A stretch of DNA of 64,000 bases, from positions 124,001 to 188,000 of the forward strand of contig NZ_JACIDN010000010.1 of assembly GCF_014196345.1 (NCBI RefSeq), in the 5' to 3' direction. The notes beneath the pieces were generated by a model that saw nothing but the letters and a program-made list of their open reading frames with translations, searched no databases and was not told the DNA's origin. Position 1 is the first letter of the stretch; the number at the start of each line of letters is the position of its first letter. Source of the DNA: Methylobacterium brachythecii (GTDB taxonomy: Bacteria; Pseudomonadota; Alphaproteobacteria; Rhizobiales; Beijerinckiaceae). This document shows positions 8,340-16,529 of this stretch, piece by piece. A program made the translations under genes and the position numbers.

Positions 8340-8645
8340 GTGGCGCTCGTCCTCGTCGCGTTTCTTTGCGGCGTGATTGTCAGGACGTGGCGTCAAATCT
8401 TCATCGGCGTGGCGATCATCTGGCTGATGGTGTCCGCCTGGAACGTCGTCACCGTGGCATCGGTGGTGAGCACCACCTCGGTTCCGAACCCATCCGGCGG
8501 CTTCGCACAAGTCGCGGGATATCTCACGGCGGAGCTGTTGATCATGGCAACGGAGCTGCTCTTCGCAGACACGATTGGCCACGCAATTCGCGCCGCTCTC
8601 TCCAGCGGCCGACAAAAGCCACCGCCCGACGCCGAAACTGTCTAA
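8340..8645 (+). CDS. small membrane protein of unknown function
   Basis: A protein of 101 residues starting at GTG 8340. It has two closely spaced hydrophobic helices at the N-terminus (about 1-14 and 18-37) and a third hydrophobic stretch at about 60-75 (GYLTAELLIMATELLF). The C-terminus is polar and proline-rich. It follows the exported protein by 8 nt and its stop codon overlaps the convergent udgX gene by 4 nt. No family is recognised. The tight packing on both sides supports it being real. Confidence 0.55.
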   Translation: MALVLVAFLCGVIVRTWRQIFIGVAIIWLMVSAWNVVTVASVVSTTSVPNPSGGFAQVAGYLTAELLIMATELLFADTIGHAIRAALSSGRQKPPPDAETV

Positions 8646-10084
8646 GCCGCCAGTTCTCCAATCCGCCTAAGATCGTCCACGAAGGCCTCGTAGGCCGCTG
8701 CCTTCGCCTCCTCGTCCGGCAACCTGAGTAGGTAGGACGGGTGGACGGTGATGAAGCCCTGGAACGGCTTGCCGCCGAAATCGAACGGGCCGCGGTTGCG
8801 GGTGATCGGAACGGCCTTGCCGGCGAGCGCCAAAACTGCGGTCGCGCCAAGCGCCACCACGATCTTCGGATGCACGAAGTCGAGCTCGCGCTCGAGCCAC
8901 CAGCGATAGTGGCTCACCTCGCCGGCCGTCGGCTTCTCATGGATGCGGCGTTTGCCGCGCTGGGTGAACTTGAAGTGCTTCACCGCATTCGTGACGTAGG
9001 CATCCCCGCGACTCAGTCCGGCCTGCTCCATCGCCCGTGAGAAAAGCTGGCCGGCCGGCCCGACGAAGGGGCGCCCTTGCAGATCCTCCTGGTCGCCCGG
9101 CTGCTCGCCAACGAAGGCGATCGCTGCGCCGACCGGCCCTTCGCCAAGCACGGCCTGTGTGGCGCCCGGCACCAGCGGCTCCGAGCGTTTGATGATGGCG
9201 TTCAGCGCGTCGAGCGAGGCCGGATTTTGGTCGGCCATCGCCGCGACGGCCTTGGCGGGATCGCGTTTCGTCGGCATCTGCGGCATCCTCTCAATCATCT
9301 CCGAGGTCCGCATGGCGGCATCACGGACGAGCCTGGGAATCGCGGCCGTCTCTGGCATGTTCCGCCAGTACTTTTTGGGCATCTCGGCGCGCATGGCGTC
9401 GAGGTTGAGCCGGGCTGGATTGAAGGTGCTCTCGTAATAGTCGCGCCAGCCGGCCTCGAAGCCGTCGCCCTCTGGCACCTCCTCGCGGCGCCCCGGCGGC
9501 CCGAAGCTCAAGCGATCGGTGTCCCAATGTGCCGAGCCCTCCGGCGTCAGGATCGACCAGGCGAAGGAGCGGAATCGCTCCACGAAGAACGGTGCGGCCG
9601 CCTCCAGAATGTGGTGATCCGGCTCGAACCAAGCCGCGAACTTTTCGGGCGGGCCGCCCTCGACACGGCGGAAACGCAGGAAGGCGTGCATTTTGTGCAG
9701 GTCACGCCGCACGGCCTTCCGCATCAGGTGCAGACGATGGACGAGCGGATTGCTCAATACGTCGAGGAGTGCGCGCTCGCCTCGCGTGACGCGCCAGATC
9801 AAAGCGTAGAGCAGCGCGTAGCGCTCCGGGTCGCTGTGCGGGACGATCATCGGGATCAGTTCGCCGACCGCGCGCGGCAGATGGAGCGGCGGAGCTTCCG
9901 CGGTCTCCGCGCCGTCGCCGAACAGGCTCGCGGCTTCGCCGATTTGCCAGACGATGCGCTCTGGCGGGATCGAGGCGGCGATCAGGCGCCGCGCAGCCCG
10001 CCGGAAGCCGGCAAGGTCAGCCCCCTGTTCAAGAGATGCAACGGAGACCCCTCCCCCCTCCGCGGAGGAGGGTGGCCCTCGCAT
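8642..10084 (-). CDS. udgX: UdgX family uracil-DNA-binding protein with N-terminal DUF4130/TIGR03915 domain
   Basis: About 480 residues. The N-terminal half (about 20-260) matches the DUF4130/TIGR03915 'DNA metabolism' domain, which partners a radical SAM protein. The C-terminal half is a family-4-like uracil-DNA glycosylase with motif 1 GEQPGDQED, the UdgX-specific KRRIHEKP loop and the HPSYLLRL motif. Family knowledge: the His of KRRIH lets UdgX bind covalently to the abasic site after uracil excision. The only in-frame ATG before the conserved part is 10084, inside repeat B (10047-10183), so the first dozen residues (MRGPPSSAEGGG) are repeat-derived. The true start is uncertain because no ribosome-binding site is evident. 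It lies downstream of its radical SAM partner. Confidence 0.9.
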   Translation of the reverse strand: MRGPPSSAEGGGVSVASLEQGADLAGFRRAARRLIAASIPPERIVWQIGEAASLFGDGAETAEAPPLHLPRAVGELIPMIVPHSDPERYALLYALIWRVTRGERALLDVLSNPLVHRLHLMRKAVRRDLHKMHAFLRFRRVEGGPPEKFAAWFEPDHHILEAAAPFFVERFRSFAWSILTPEGSAHWDTDRLSFGPPGRREEVPEGDGFEAGWRDYYESTFNPARLNLDAMRAEMPKKYWRNMPETAAIPRLVRDAAMRTSEMIERMPQMPTKRDPAKAVAAMADQNPASLDALNAIIKRSEPLVPGATQAVLGEGPVGAAIAFVGEQPGDQEDLQGRPFVGPAGQLFSRAMEQAGLSRGDAYVTNAVKHFKFTQRGKRRIHEKPTAGEVSHYRWWLERELDFVHPKIVVALGATAVLALAGKAVPITRNRGPFDFGGKPFQGFITVHPSYLLRLPDEEAKAAAYEAFVDDLRRIGELAA

Positions 10085-10183
10085 CAGCGAGGGTCGGGAG
10101 ACGGGAGCGTCTTTTCCGGAGAGGTCGTTCCCCTCTCCCGACCCGCTTCGCGCGCCACCCTCTCCCGCAGAGGGGGGAGGGTT
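10047..10183. repeat. palindromic repeat, family B, at the 5' end of udgX
   Basis: An imperfect palindrome of about 137 bp. The outer arms are cctcccccctccgcgg and ctcccgcagaggggggagg, and the inner arms are ctcgcatcagcgaggg and ctcccgacccgcttcgcgc. A related copy at 42414-42549 has the same order of parts. Here it supplies the only ATG start available to udgX. Confidence 0.85.
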
Positions 10184-10231
10184 GAGCGGTGGCCCGGCTC
10201 TCATCTCACAACGCGCTCCGCATCCACCCCG

Positions 10232-10313
10232 TCATTGCGAGCGCAGCGAAGCAATCCAAGCGACGTTTCCGCGTCTGAAAAGTCTGGATTGCTTCGCTGC
10301 GCTCGCAATGACG
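10232..10313. repeat. palindromic repeat, family A, second copy
   Basis: It reads cgtcattgcgagcgcagcg and then gaagcaatcca on one arm, the spacer gacgtttccgcgtctgaaaa, and the complementary arm ending gctcgcaatgacg. It is closely similar to the copy at 1063-1146. It lies between the radical SAM gene and udgX and could form a stable hairpin in a shared transcript. Confidence 0.9.
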
Positions 10314-10332
10314 GTGGAGACGTTCAGACATC

Positions 10333-11556
10333 TCAGAACAGGCTCAACTGCTGTGCCGGCTCGGCGAGACGCGCGCGCAGGTCGAGCCGCTGGCTCGTCG
10401 CGCCGGGGCGATAATCCTCGGCGATCAGGAACTCGCGCGCCCGTTTCAGCCCGGCGGTCAGTCGCTTCACGTCGTCGAGCCGCAATCGGGTGTGGCGACG
10501 CGCCTTGAGGATCGCATCGACCGCCCGTGTGCCGAGCCCGGGCACGCGCAACAGCATCTCGCGATCGGCCCGGTTCACGTCGACGGGAAAGAGGTGCCGG
10601 TTCTTGAGCGCCCAGGCGAGCTTCGGGTCGATGTCGAGGGCGAGCATGCCGCCATCGGTCGCCTCGGCCACTTCTGGGGCGGTGAACTTGTAGTACCGGA
10701 GCATCCAATCGGCCTGATAGAGCCGGTGCTCGCGCTTCAGCGGGGGCGCCTGCGGCGGAAGGGCCGAGGAGGCATCGGGGATCGGGCTGAAGGCCGAGTA
10801 ATAGACGCGCGAAAGCCGATAGGACCCGTAGAGCACGGCGCTCTTGGCGATCATGGCGGAATCGTCGGTGGCATCGGCGCCGACGATCACCTGTGTCGAT
10901 TGCCCGGCGGGAGAGAAGCGCCGCTTCTCGGCGCGGGCCTGGCTGATCCGCTCGCCGATCCGGCCCATCGCCGTCTCGATCGTCGCGCCGCTCTTTTCGG
11001 GCGCGAGCCGCGTCAGGCTCGCTTCGGTGGGGAGCTCCAGATTGATCGAGAGCCGGTCGGCGAAGAGACCCGCCTCTTCGACAAGCCACGGGCTCGCCTC
11101 GGGGATCGATTTGAGGTGGATGTAACCGCGAAATCCGTGATCGCGCCGCAGCTTCTTCGCGACCAGCGTCATTTGCTCCATCGTGTAGTCGGGCGAGCGA
11201 ATGATGCCGGAGGAGAGAAACAAGCCCTCGATATAGTTGCGCTTGTAGAATTCGATTGTGAGCGTGACGACCTCATCGACCGAGAAGCGCGCGCGCTGGA
11301 CGTTCGAGGAGCGCCGGTTTACGCAATAAACGCAATCGAACAGGCAGTAATTCGTCAGCAGGATCTTGAGCAGCGAGACGCATCGCCCGTCGGGCGTATA
11401 GGCGTGGCAGATGCCCGCCCCCGTTGTCGAGCCGAGCCCATCCTTGCCGGCCGAGCGTTTCGGCGCATTCGATGAGGCGCAGGAAGCGTCATACTTGGCT
11501 GCGTCCGCGAGGATGCGCAGCTTCTTCGCGAGCGTTTCGTCCATGGAACGTACCAT
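10333..11556 (-). CDS. putative DNA modification/repair radical SAM protein (TIGR03916 family)
   Basis: A protein of 407 residues. The radical SAM cluster motif CLFDCVYC (CxxxCxxC) is near residue 75, after the conserved YDASCASSNAPKR segment. The rest of the TIM-barrel follows (FLSSGIIRSPDYTMEQM, GYIHLKSIPEAS). A C-terminal helix-hairpin-helix (VPGLGTRAVDAILKARR) suggests DNA binding. This family is almost always encoded next to a UDG/DUF4130 protein, as here. The reaction is unknown. Start candidates are ATG 11556 and ATG 11544; neither has a strong ribosome-binding site. Repeat A separates it from udgX, and repeat C lies upstream. Confidence 0.9.
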   Translation of the reverse strand: MVRSMDETLAKKLRILADAAKYDASCASSNAPKRSAGKDGLGSTTGAGICHAYTPDGRCVSLLKILLTNYCLFDCVYCVNRRSSNVQRARFSVDEVVTLTIEFYKRNYIEGLFLSSGIIRSPDYTMEQMTLVAKKLRRDHGFRGYIHLKSIPEASPWLVEEAGLFADRLSINLELPTEASLTRLAPEKSGATIETAMGRIGERISQARAEKRRFSPAGQSTQVIVGADATDDSAMIAKSAVLYGSYRLSRVYYSAFSPIPDASSALPPQAPPLKREHRLYQADWMLRYYKFTAPEVAEATDGGMLALDIDPKLAWALKNRHLFPVDVNRADREMLLRVPGLGTRAVDAILKARRHTRLRLDDVKRLTAGLKRAREFLIAEDYRPGATSQRLDLRARLAEPAQQLSLF

Positions 11557-11662
11557 GAACGTTTGAGGGAACGAGAACAAGGATGCGGGCGGTCGAACGA
11601 GGGAATCGGCAGGGATCGGAGATGCGACCGATCCGCCCACGGATCTTTACCGTCTCCATCAT

Positions 11663-11776
11663 CGTCATTCCGGGGCGCCGAAGGCGAACCCGGAATCCAG
11701 AGCCGCCGACGCAGTCAGGTTCGACCGAACCTGTGCGTCTGGATTCCGGGTTCCGCTGCGCGGCCCCGGAACGACG
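11663..11776. repeat. palindromic repeat, family C, copy 1
   Basis: The arms cattccggggcgccgaaggc and gcgcggccccggaacgacgg flank internal arms aacccggaatccag and ctggattccgggttcc. Copies occur at 21405-21521 and 33557-33669. It lies between the 5' end of the radical SAM gene and the 3' end of osmC. Confidence 0.9.
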
Positions 11777-11786
11777 GTGCCCGCTT

Positions 11787-12212
11787 TCAGGCCAGCGTCG
11801 CCTGAAGCGTGACTTCCGCCGTGAAGAGCTTCGAGATCGGGCACCCGGTCTTGGCGTTGTAGGTCAGTTCGTCGAACTTGGCCTTGTCGATGCCGGGGAT
11901 TTTGGCGGTGAGCGTCAGGGCGGATTTCGTCACCTTGAAGCCGGCACCGTCCTTCACGAGCGTGACCACCGACTTCGTATCCAGCGAATCAGCCTTCAGT
12001 CCCGCTTCCTGCAGCTGGAAGGCGAGCGCCATGGTGAAGCAGCTCGCATGGGCCGCGGCGATCAGCTCCTCCGGGTTGGTGCCCGGCTCGTTCTCGAAAC
12101 GCGTGTTGAAGCCGTAGGGATTGTTGTCCAGCACGCCGGACTGCGTCGTGATCGTGCCCTTGCCGGACTTGCCGTCGCCTTCCCAATGGGCGCTCGCGTG
12201 GCGGTCGGTCAT
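11787..12212 (-). CDS. osmC: OsmC family peroxiredoxin-like protein
   Basis: A 141-residue OsmC/Ohr fold protein. The first catalytic Cys is in the AAHASCFTMALAF helix (near 56) and the second in NAKTGCPISKLF (near 125), the pair that reduces organic hydroperoxides. GKGTITTQSGVLDNNPYGF is the N-terminal strand typical of OsmC rather than Ohr. The start at ATG 12212 is chosen because GGGAG lies about 7 nt upstream; the frame continues six codons further to 12230. It is a cytoplasmic thiol peroxidase by family. It stands between recX and the radical SAM gene on the same strand. Confidence 0.93.
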   Translation of the reverse strand: MTDRHASAHWEGDGKSGKGTITTQSGVLDNNPYGFNTRFENEPGTNPEELIAAAHASCFTMALAFQLQEAGLKADSLDTKSVVTLVKDGAGFKVTKSALTLTAKIPGIDKAKFDELTYNAKTGCPISKLFTAEVTLQATLA

Positions 12213-12272
12213 CTGGTGCTCCCTTGGCATCTCGCGCGGCTGCGCGATGAGAGGCGAGGTGGTGCGGCAGGA

Positions 12273-12869
12273 TCAGATGTCGAGGCCCTTCGTCGAGGGT
12301 TGGCTCTCGTTCGCGTCGGCGTCGATCACGGCTTTGCCCACGGAATAGGAGAAGCCTGCCCGAGCCATCGCGGCGAGATCGCGCTCGCGATGGGCGGGGC
12401 GCGTGTCGGCCGGGCGGTGCGGTCCGATTCGGCGGCGGCGGGCGAAAGCCCGGGCTGCTACCTCTTCGGCCGTCTCGCCGGCCTCGCTCTCTTCCCGCTC
12501 CATCGCGAGAGCGGCCTCCACGGTCGCACGATCGACGCCCTTGGCGGCCAGAGCCGCGCCGGCCTTCCGGGTCGAGGTACCCCTGCGACGCAGCGTCGCG
12601 AGCCGCGCATTCGTGAAGCGCGCATCGTCGACGAGGCCGGCGCGGACGGCGCGCGCGACCGTCGCCTCGATCAGCTCGGAATGCTCCGCGGGCTCTTCCA
12701 GACGGTCGCGGGAGCGCTTCTCGACGCGGCGCGCGAGCACACGGCGAAGCATCTCTGCAGTCGCGCTGTAACGGTCAAGGTAATGTAGCGCGACGCGCTC
12801 CAGCCACTGCTCAGTTACGGCGGGCGCAGGTCTTGCTTTCCTTTCGGCGGCAACGTTCCGCGTTTTCAT
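12273..12869 (-). CDS. recX: RecX family regulatory protein
   Basis: A protein of 198 residues with the RecX three-helix repeats: ALHYLDRYSATAEMLRRVLARRV, RAGLVDDARFTNARLATLRRRG and a final repeat with AGFSYSVGKAVIDAD. RecX binds RecA filaments and limits recombinase activity. The start ATG 12869 gives MKTRNVAAE with a GAAGA motif upstream; ATG 12899 is an alternative that adds ten residues. It is not next to recA, as in many alphaproteobacteria. It is divergent from the TAXI receptor gene, with only 44 nt between starts. Confidence 0.85.
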   Translation of the reverse strand: MKTRNVAAERKARPAPAVTEQWLERVALHYLDRYSATAEMLRRVLARRVEKRSRDRLEEPAEHSELIEATVARAVRAGLVDDARFTNARLATLRRRGTSTRKAGAALAAKGVDRATVEAALAMEREESEAGETAEEVAARAFARRRRIGPHRPADTRPAHRERDLAAMARAGFSYSVGKAVIDADANESQPSTKGLDI

Positions 12870-12913
12870 CGGTTCTTCACGATCTGGACAGGTTTCCATT
12901 CCATGACTTGGGT

Positions 12914-14392
12914 ATGGATAACACGCCGCTTCGAACGCTCCGGCGCTCCGTCGCCGCTTTCTTGGCCACCTGCCTCATGAGGCGGGAGTGGATTCTCGTC
13001 CTGCTCGCCCTCGGCCTCGCCGCGATCGCCGGGGCGGTGGTCTACCTGTCGCGCCCCACCACGCTCACCGTCGCCGTCGGCCCGCGCGACGGCGCCGAGG
13101 CCGTCCTGATGGACGCCTATGCGAAGGCGCTCGCCAAGAATCGCGAGGACATCCGCCTCAATCTGCTGACCCTCGACGACGTGGACGACAGTGCGCGGGC
13201 GCTCCAGGAGAATCGTGCCGACCTCGCCGTGGTCCGCCCGGACGTCAAGCTGCCGGATAACGGCCTGACGCTGGCGGTGCTGCACGACGAGGCCCTGATC
13301 ATCGCCGCGCCCGATGCTTCGGACATCGACACCTTCCCCGATCTGTCGAAGCGCCGGCTCGGCGTGCTGATGCGTCACGATGCCGATCTCGCCGTCATCA
13401 GCCACCTGCTCGACTTCTACGACTTCGTGCCCGCTTCGGGCGCCGACGCCACCAACCCGGCCCTCGCGGCCGGCCGCGTCGGCATCGTGCCGCTGAAGGC
13501 CGCCGAGGTGAAGTCCGCGCTGGAGGAGAAGCGCGTCGATGCCATCGCCGTGATCGCGGCACCGTCCTCCAAGCCGGCCGTGTCCGTGGTGCGCGCCGTG
13601 GCGGCGTTCTCGCCCGAGAAGAAGGTGACGCTGGTCAGCGTGCCGGACAGCAAGGCGATCATCCAACGGTTTCCCGAGCTGCAGCCGATGTCGGTGGCCG
13701 CAGGCACCTTCGGCGGACGGCCGACCCTGCCCGAGGAAGACATCGATACGCTCGGCGTGTCCTACCGCCTGATGGCACGCGGCTCGGTGAACCGGGTCGC
13801 GGTGGCCTCTGTGGTGCAGCATCTGTTCGAATGGCGCCCGCGCCTCGCCGCGGCGACACCGCTCGCCAACCAGGTCAAGGCGCCGGAATACGAGACCACG
13901 GTCACCGCCACGAGCGCGCGGCTGCCGAACCACCCCGGCGCGGTCGACTATTTCGAGCGCGAGCAGCAGACCTTCCTTCAGCGCTACGAGGATTACATCT
14001 ACCTCGTCGCCTTCTTCGGCGGCACGCTCGGCTCCTGCTTCGCCTGGATTGGCCAGCGCCTCGCCCGCAAGCGGCGCGAGCGCGTCGACGCCGTGCTCGA
14101 CCGCTTGCTGGACATCCTGGCGGAGGTGCGCGCCGCGGAAAATCCGGCAGCGCTCAACGCCATCGGCTGCGAGATGGACGGACTCGTCGCCGACGTGGTG
14201 CGCCATGCACGCGAGCGGTCGATCGACACCCGCGTCCTCAGCGCGCTGATCCTCGCCATCGACGCCGTGCACGCCGCCCTCGACGATGCCCGCCGCGCAC
14301 TCGGCGTCACGCCTCCGATGGCCGAGAGCACGGGTGCCGCCCGCGTCCGCACGGCCCGTCTGCTCTCGCTGAACCTGCCAGCCGCCGAGTAG
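12914..14392 (+). CDS. membrane-anchored TAXI family (TRAP-type) solute-binding protein
   Basis: A protein of 492 residues. One N-terminal transmembrane helix (about 26-46, WILVLLALGLAAIAGAVVYL) precedes a TAXI-type binding domain (TLTVAVGPRDGAEAVLMDAYAKAL, RADLAVVRPD; about 50-330). A second helix follows near 365-385 (YIYLVAFFGGTLGSCFAWIG) and then a cytoplasmic helical tail (KRRERVDAVLDRLLDIL...). Normal TAXI receptors are free periplasmic proteins working with TRAP permeases. This one is tethered at both ends and no TRAP permease gene is nearby, so a sensing or scaffolding role is as likely as transport. Confidence 0.8.
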   Translation: MDNTPLRTLRRSVAAFLATCLMRREWILVLLALGLAAIAGAVVYLSRPTTLTVAVGPRDGAEAVLMDAYAKALAKNREDIRLNLLTLDDVDDSARALQENRADLAVVRPDVKLPDNGLTLAVLHDEALIIAAPDASDIDTFPDLSKRRLGVLMRHDADLAVISHLLDFYDFVPASGADATNPALAAGRVGIVPLKAAEVKSALEEKRVDAIAVIAAPSSKPAVSVVRAVAAFSPEKKVTLVSVPDSKAIIQRFPELQPMSVAAGTFGGRPTLPEEDIDTLGVSYRLMARGSVNRVAVASVVQHLFEWRPRLAAATPLANQVKAPEYETTVTATSARLPNHPGAVDYFEREQQTFLQRYEDYIYLVAFFGGTLGSCFAWIGQRLARKRRERVDAVLDRLLDILAEVRAAENPAALNAIGCEMDGLVADVVRHARERSIDTRVLSALILAIDAVHAALDDARRALGVTPPMAESTGAARVRTARLLSLNLPAAE

Positions 14393-14394
14393 TC

Positions 14395-15264
14395 TCAGCC
14401 TTCGGCATCCGCGACGAGGCCGGCGAGCCCCTCGCGATAGGTCGGATAGGCGAGTGCGACGCCGAGTTCTTGGCGGATCAGTTGGTTCCGCACCCGCTTG
14501 TTCTCGCCGTAGAAACTGCGCGCCATCGGGCTGAGATCGGCCGTCTCGAAATCGACCTCGGGCGGGAGCGGCAGGCCGGTGATCTCGGCCGCATGCTCGA
14601 TCACCACCTGCGGAGCCGTCGGCTCGTCGTCGGTGACGTTGTAGATCGCGCCGCCCCGAGGCCGCTCGATCGAGGCGGCGAGCACCGTCGCGATGTCGTC
14701 GACATGGATGCGGTTGAAGACCTGCCCGGCCTTCACGATGCGCTGCGACTTGCCCTCGCGCAGCTTGGTGATTGGGTTGCGGCCGGGGCCGTAGATTCCC
14801 GAGAGCCGGAAGACCTGAACGGGTTTGCCCGCCTCGTAGCCGAGAGACAGCCACGCCTCCTCGGCCTCGAGCCGTCCCTTCGAGCGGCCGCTCTTAGGGA
14901 GCGCCGGCTCGCTCTCGTCGATCCAGGCGCCGCCCTGGTCGCCATAGACGCCGATGGTCGAGAGGTAGCCGATCCAGCCGATCCGGCTCGCGGCGATGGC
15001 ATCCCGGTAGCGGGCGAGCGCGCCGTCACCGCTCTGCCCCGGCGGGGCCGAGATCAGGAGCATGTCGGTGTCGGCGAGGTCGGTGGCGATGCGTGCGTCG
15101 TCCGTCTCCGGCCCGAAGGCGCGCATGGCGAAGCCGGTCTCGGCGGCGATGGCTTCGGCGCGCTCGGCTTCCGTGACCGTTCCGCGAACGACCGCGAAGC
15201 GCGCACGCTCCCGCTCGGCGAAATGCCGGGCCGTGTAGCCGAGGCCGAAGACGAAGAGGTTCAT
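14395..15264 (-). CDS. NAD(P)-dependent epimerase-like SDR (YeeZ type)
   Basis: A 289-residue extended short-chain dehydrogenase. The N-terminal nucleotide motif is the degenerate FGLGYTARHF. LSTIGVYGDQGG carries the Ser/Thr and Tyr region, and YGPGRNPITKLREGKSQRI and FNRIHVDDIA are typical of the YeeZ/NAD-dependent epimerase group. The substrate is unknown. It overlaps the 3' end of queG by 4 nt on the same strand and is therefore probably translated from the same message as queG and the FzlA-like gene. It is convergent with the TAXI receptor gene, with 2 nt between stops. Confidence 0.85.
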   Translation of the reverse strand: MNLFVFGLGYTARHFAERERARFAVVRGTVTEAERAEAIAAETGFAMRAFGPETDDARIATDLADTDMLLISAPPGQSGDGALARYRDAIAASRIGWIGYLSTIGVYGDQGGAWIDESEPALPKSGRSKGRLEAEEAWLSLGYEAGKPVQVFRLSGIYGPGRNPITKLREGKSQRIVKAGQVFNRIHVDDIATVLAASIERPRGGAIYNVTDDEPTAPQVVIEHAAEITGLPLPPEVDFETADLSPMARSFYGENKRVRNQLIRQELGVALAYPTYREGLAGLVADAEG

Positions 15265-16529
15265 GCGGAAAAGCTCGCGCGTTTCCCTCCCCCTTGCGGG
15301 GAGGGATGAAGGGTGGGGGTGGTTCCGCTTGCCGGTGTCGGATCAGGCGGAGCCACCCCCAACTCCAACTCCTCTCCGCAAGGGAGAGGAGAGCAGGCGC
15401 GCCATTCTTCGCGCACGGTAGCGTCGCTTTCGCGGGCCGCGTGCGCGTTAGCCAATGCCCTCATCCGCCCATCGTCGAGCAACCTATCGCAGGCCCAGAC
15501 CGCCGCACCGCGAACCACCGGAGCCGGATCGTCGAGGCAGCGCATGGCCTCCCTGGCCAGCGCCAGATCACCCGAATTGCCGATCGCGATCAGCACGTTG
15601 CGCAGGAAGCGGTCGCGCCCTGTCCGCTTGATCGGCGTTCCGGCGAAGAAGGCGCGAAACTCCGCATCGTCGAGCCGCGACAGCTCTGCCAGCGGCGGCG
15701 AGGCGAGGTCGGCCCGTGCGGCCATCTTCGCCTCGCCGGCCTGCTCCGCAAACTTGTTCCAGGGGCAGACGGCGAGGCAGTCGTCGCAGCCGAAGATGCG
15801 ATTGCCCATGGCCGCACGGAATTCGTGTGGGATCGGCCCCTCGTGCTCGATGGTCAGGTAGGAGATGCACCGCCGCGCATCGAGCCGATACGGCGCCGGA
15901 AACGCATCCGTCGGGCAGATGTCGAGACAGCGGCGGCAGGAGCCGCACGAATCCCGGCCCGGTGCGTCGGGCTCAAGCTCGGCGGCGGTGAAGATCGCGC
16001 CGAGCAGCATCCAGTTTCCGAACTCGCGTGAGACCAGGACCGTGTGCTTGCCTTGCCAGCCGAGCCCGGCGGCGGCGGCGAGCGGCTTCTCCATCACCGG
16101 CGCCGTATCAACGAAGACTTTCGCCGAGGCGCCGCTTCGCGCGGAGAGCAGTTGCCCGACCTCCTTGAGCTTGCCCTTGATTACCTCGTGATAGTCGCGG
16201 CGCTGGGCGTAGCTCGCAATGGTGGCGCGATCCTTCCGCGCGAGGTTGGCCAATGGATCGGCATCGGGCGCGGCATTGAGCCCGAGCATCACGATTGAGC
16301 GCACGCCGTCCCAGAGCGCGGAGGGCGCGGCGCGCTGGTCGCTGCGATCGGTCATCCAGGCCATCTCGCCGTGATGGCCCTCCTCGAGCCAGCGGCTCAG
16401 GCGCTCGCCAAGCTCCGGCACGGCATCAGGGCGCGTGACGGCGAAGGCATCGAAGCCGAGCGCCTTCGCGCGGGTCTCGATCACCTGCCGCAGGGCATTG
16501 CCGGTGAGCGGCGCCTTGGCGGTCTTCAG
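15261..16529 (-). CDS. queG: epoxyqueuosine reductase
   Basis: About 422 residues. It reduces epoxyqueuosine to queuosine in tRNA with cobalamin and two [4Fe-4S] clusters. The cluster ligands are visible as CGSCRRCLDICP and CDDCLAVCP plus RRC. The family's PLAAAAGLGWQGKHT and WMLLGAIFT segments are present, and a HEAT-like C-terminus follows (VLIAIGNSGDLALAREAM). There is no ATG near the family start. A CTG at 16529 overlaps the TGA of the upstream gene (CTGA) and is the best coupled start; GTG 16484 is the alternative. The last 45 or so residues are encoded by a palindromic repeat (15285-15392), an unusual tail. Confidence 0.92.
   Translation of the reverse strand: MKTAKAPLTGNALRQVIETRAKALGFDAFAVTRPDAVPELGERLSRWLEEGHHGEMAWMTDRSDQRAAPSALWDGVRSIVMLGLNAAPDADPLANLARKDRATIASYAQRRDYHEVIKGKLKEVGQLLSARSGASAKVFVDTAPVMEKPLAAAAGLGWQGKHTVLVSREFGNWMLLGAIFTAAELEPDAPGRDSCGSCRRCLDICPTDAFPAPYRLDARRCISYLTIEHEGPIPHEFRAAMGNRIFGCDDCLAVCPWNKFAEQAGEAKMAARADLASPPLAELSRLDDAEFRAFFAGTPIKRTGRDRFLRNVLIAIGNSGDLALAREAMRCLDDPAPVVRGAAVWACDRLLDDGRMRALANAHAARESDATVREEWRACSPLPCGEELELGVAPPDPTPASGTTPTLHPSPQGGGKRASFSA
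15285..15392. repeat. palindromic repeat inside the 3' end of queG
   Basis: The arms ccctcccccttgcggggag and ctctccgcaagggagagg, with internal ggtgggggtgg and ccacccccaac, make an imperfect palindrome of about 108 bp. It resembles family B in architecture. It lies wholly inside queG and encodes its proline/glycine-rich tail (LPCGEELELG ... PSPQGGGK). Confidence 0.8.
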
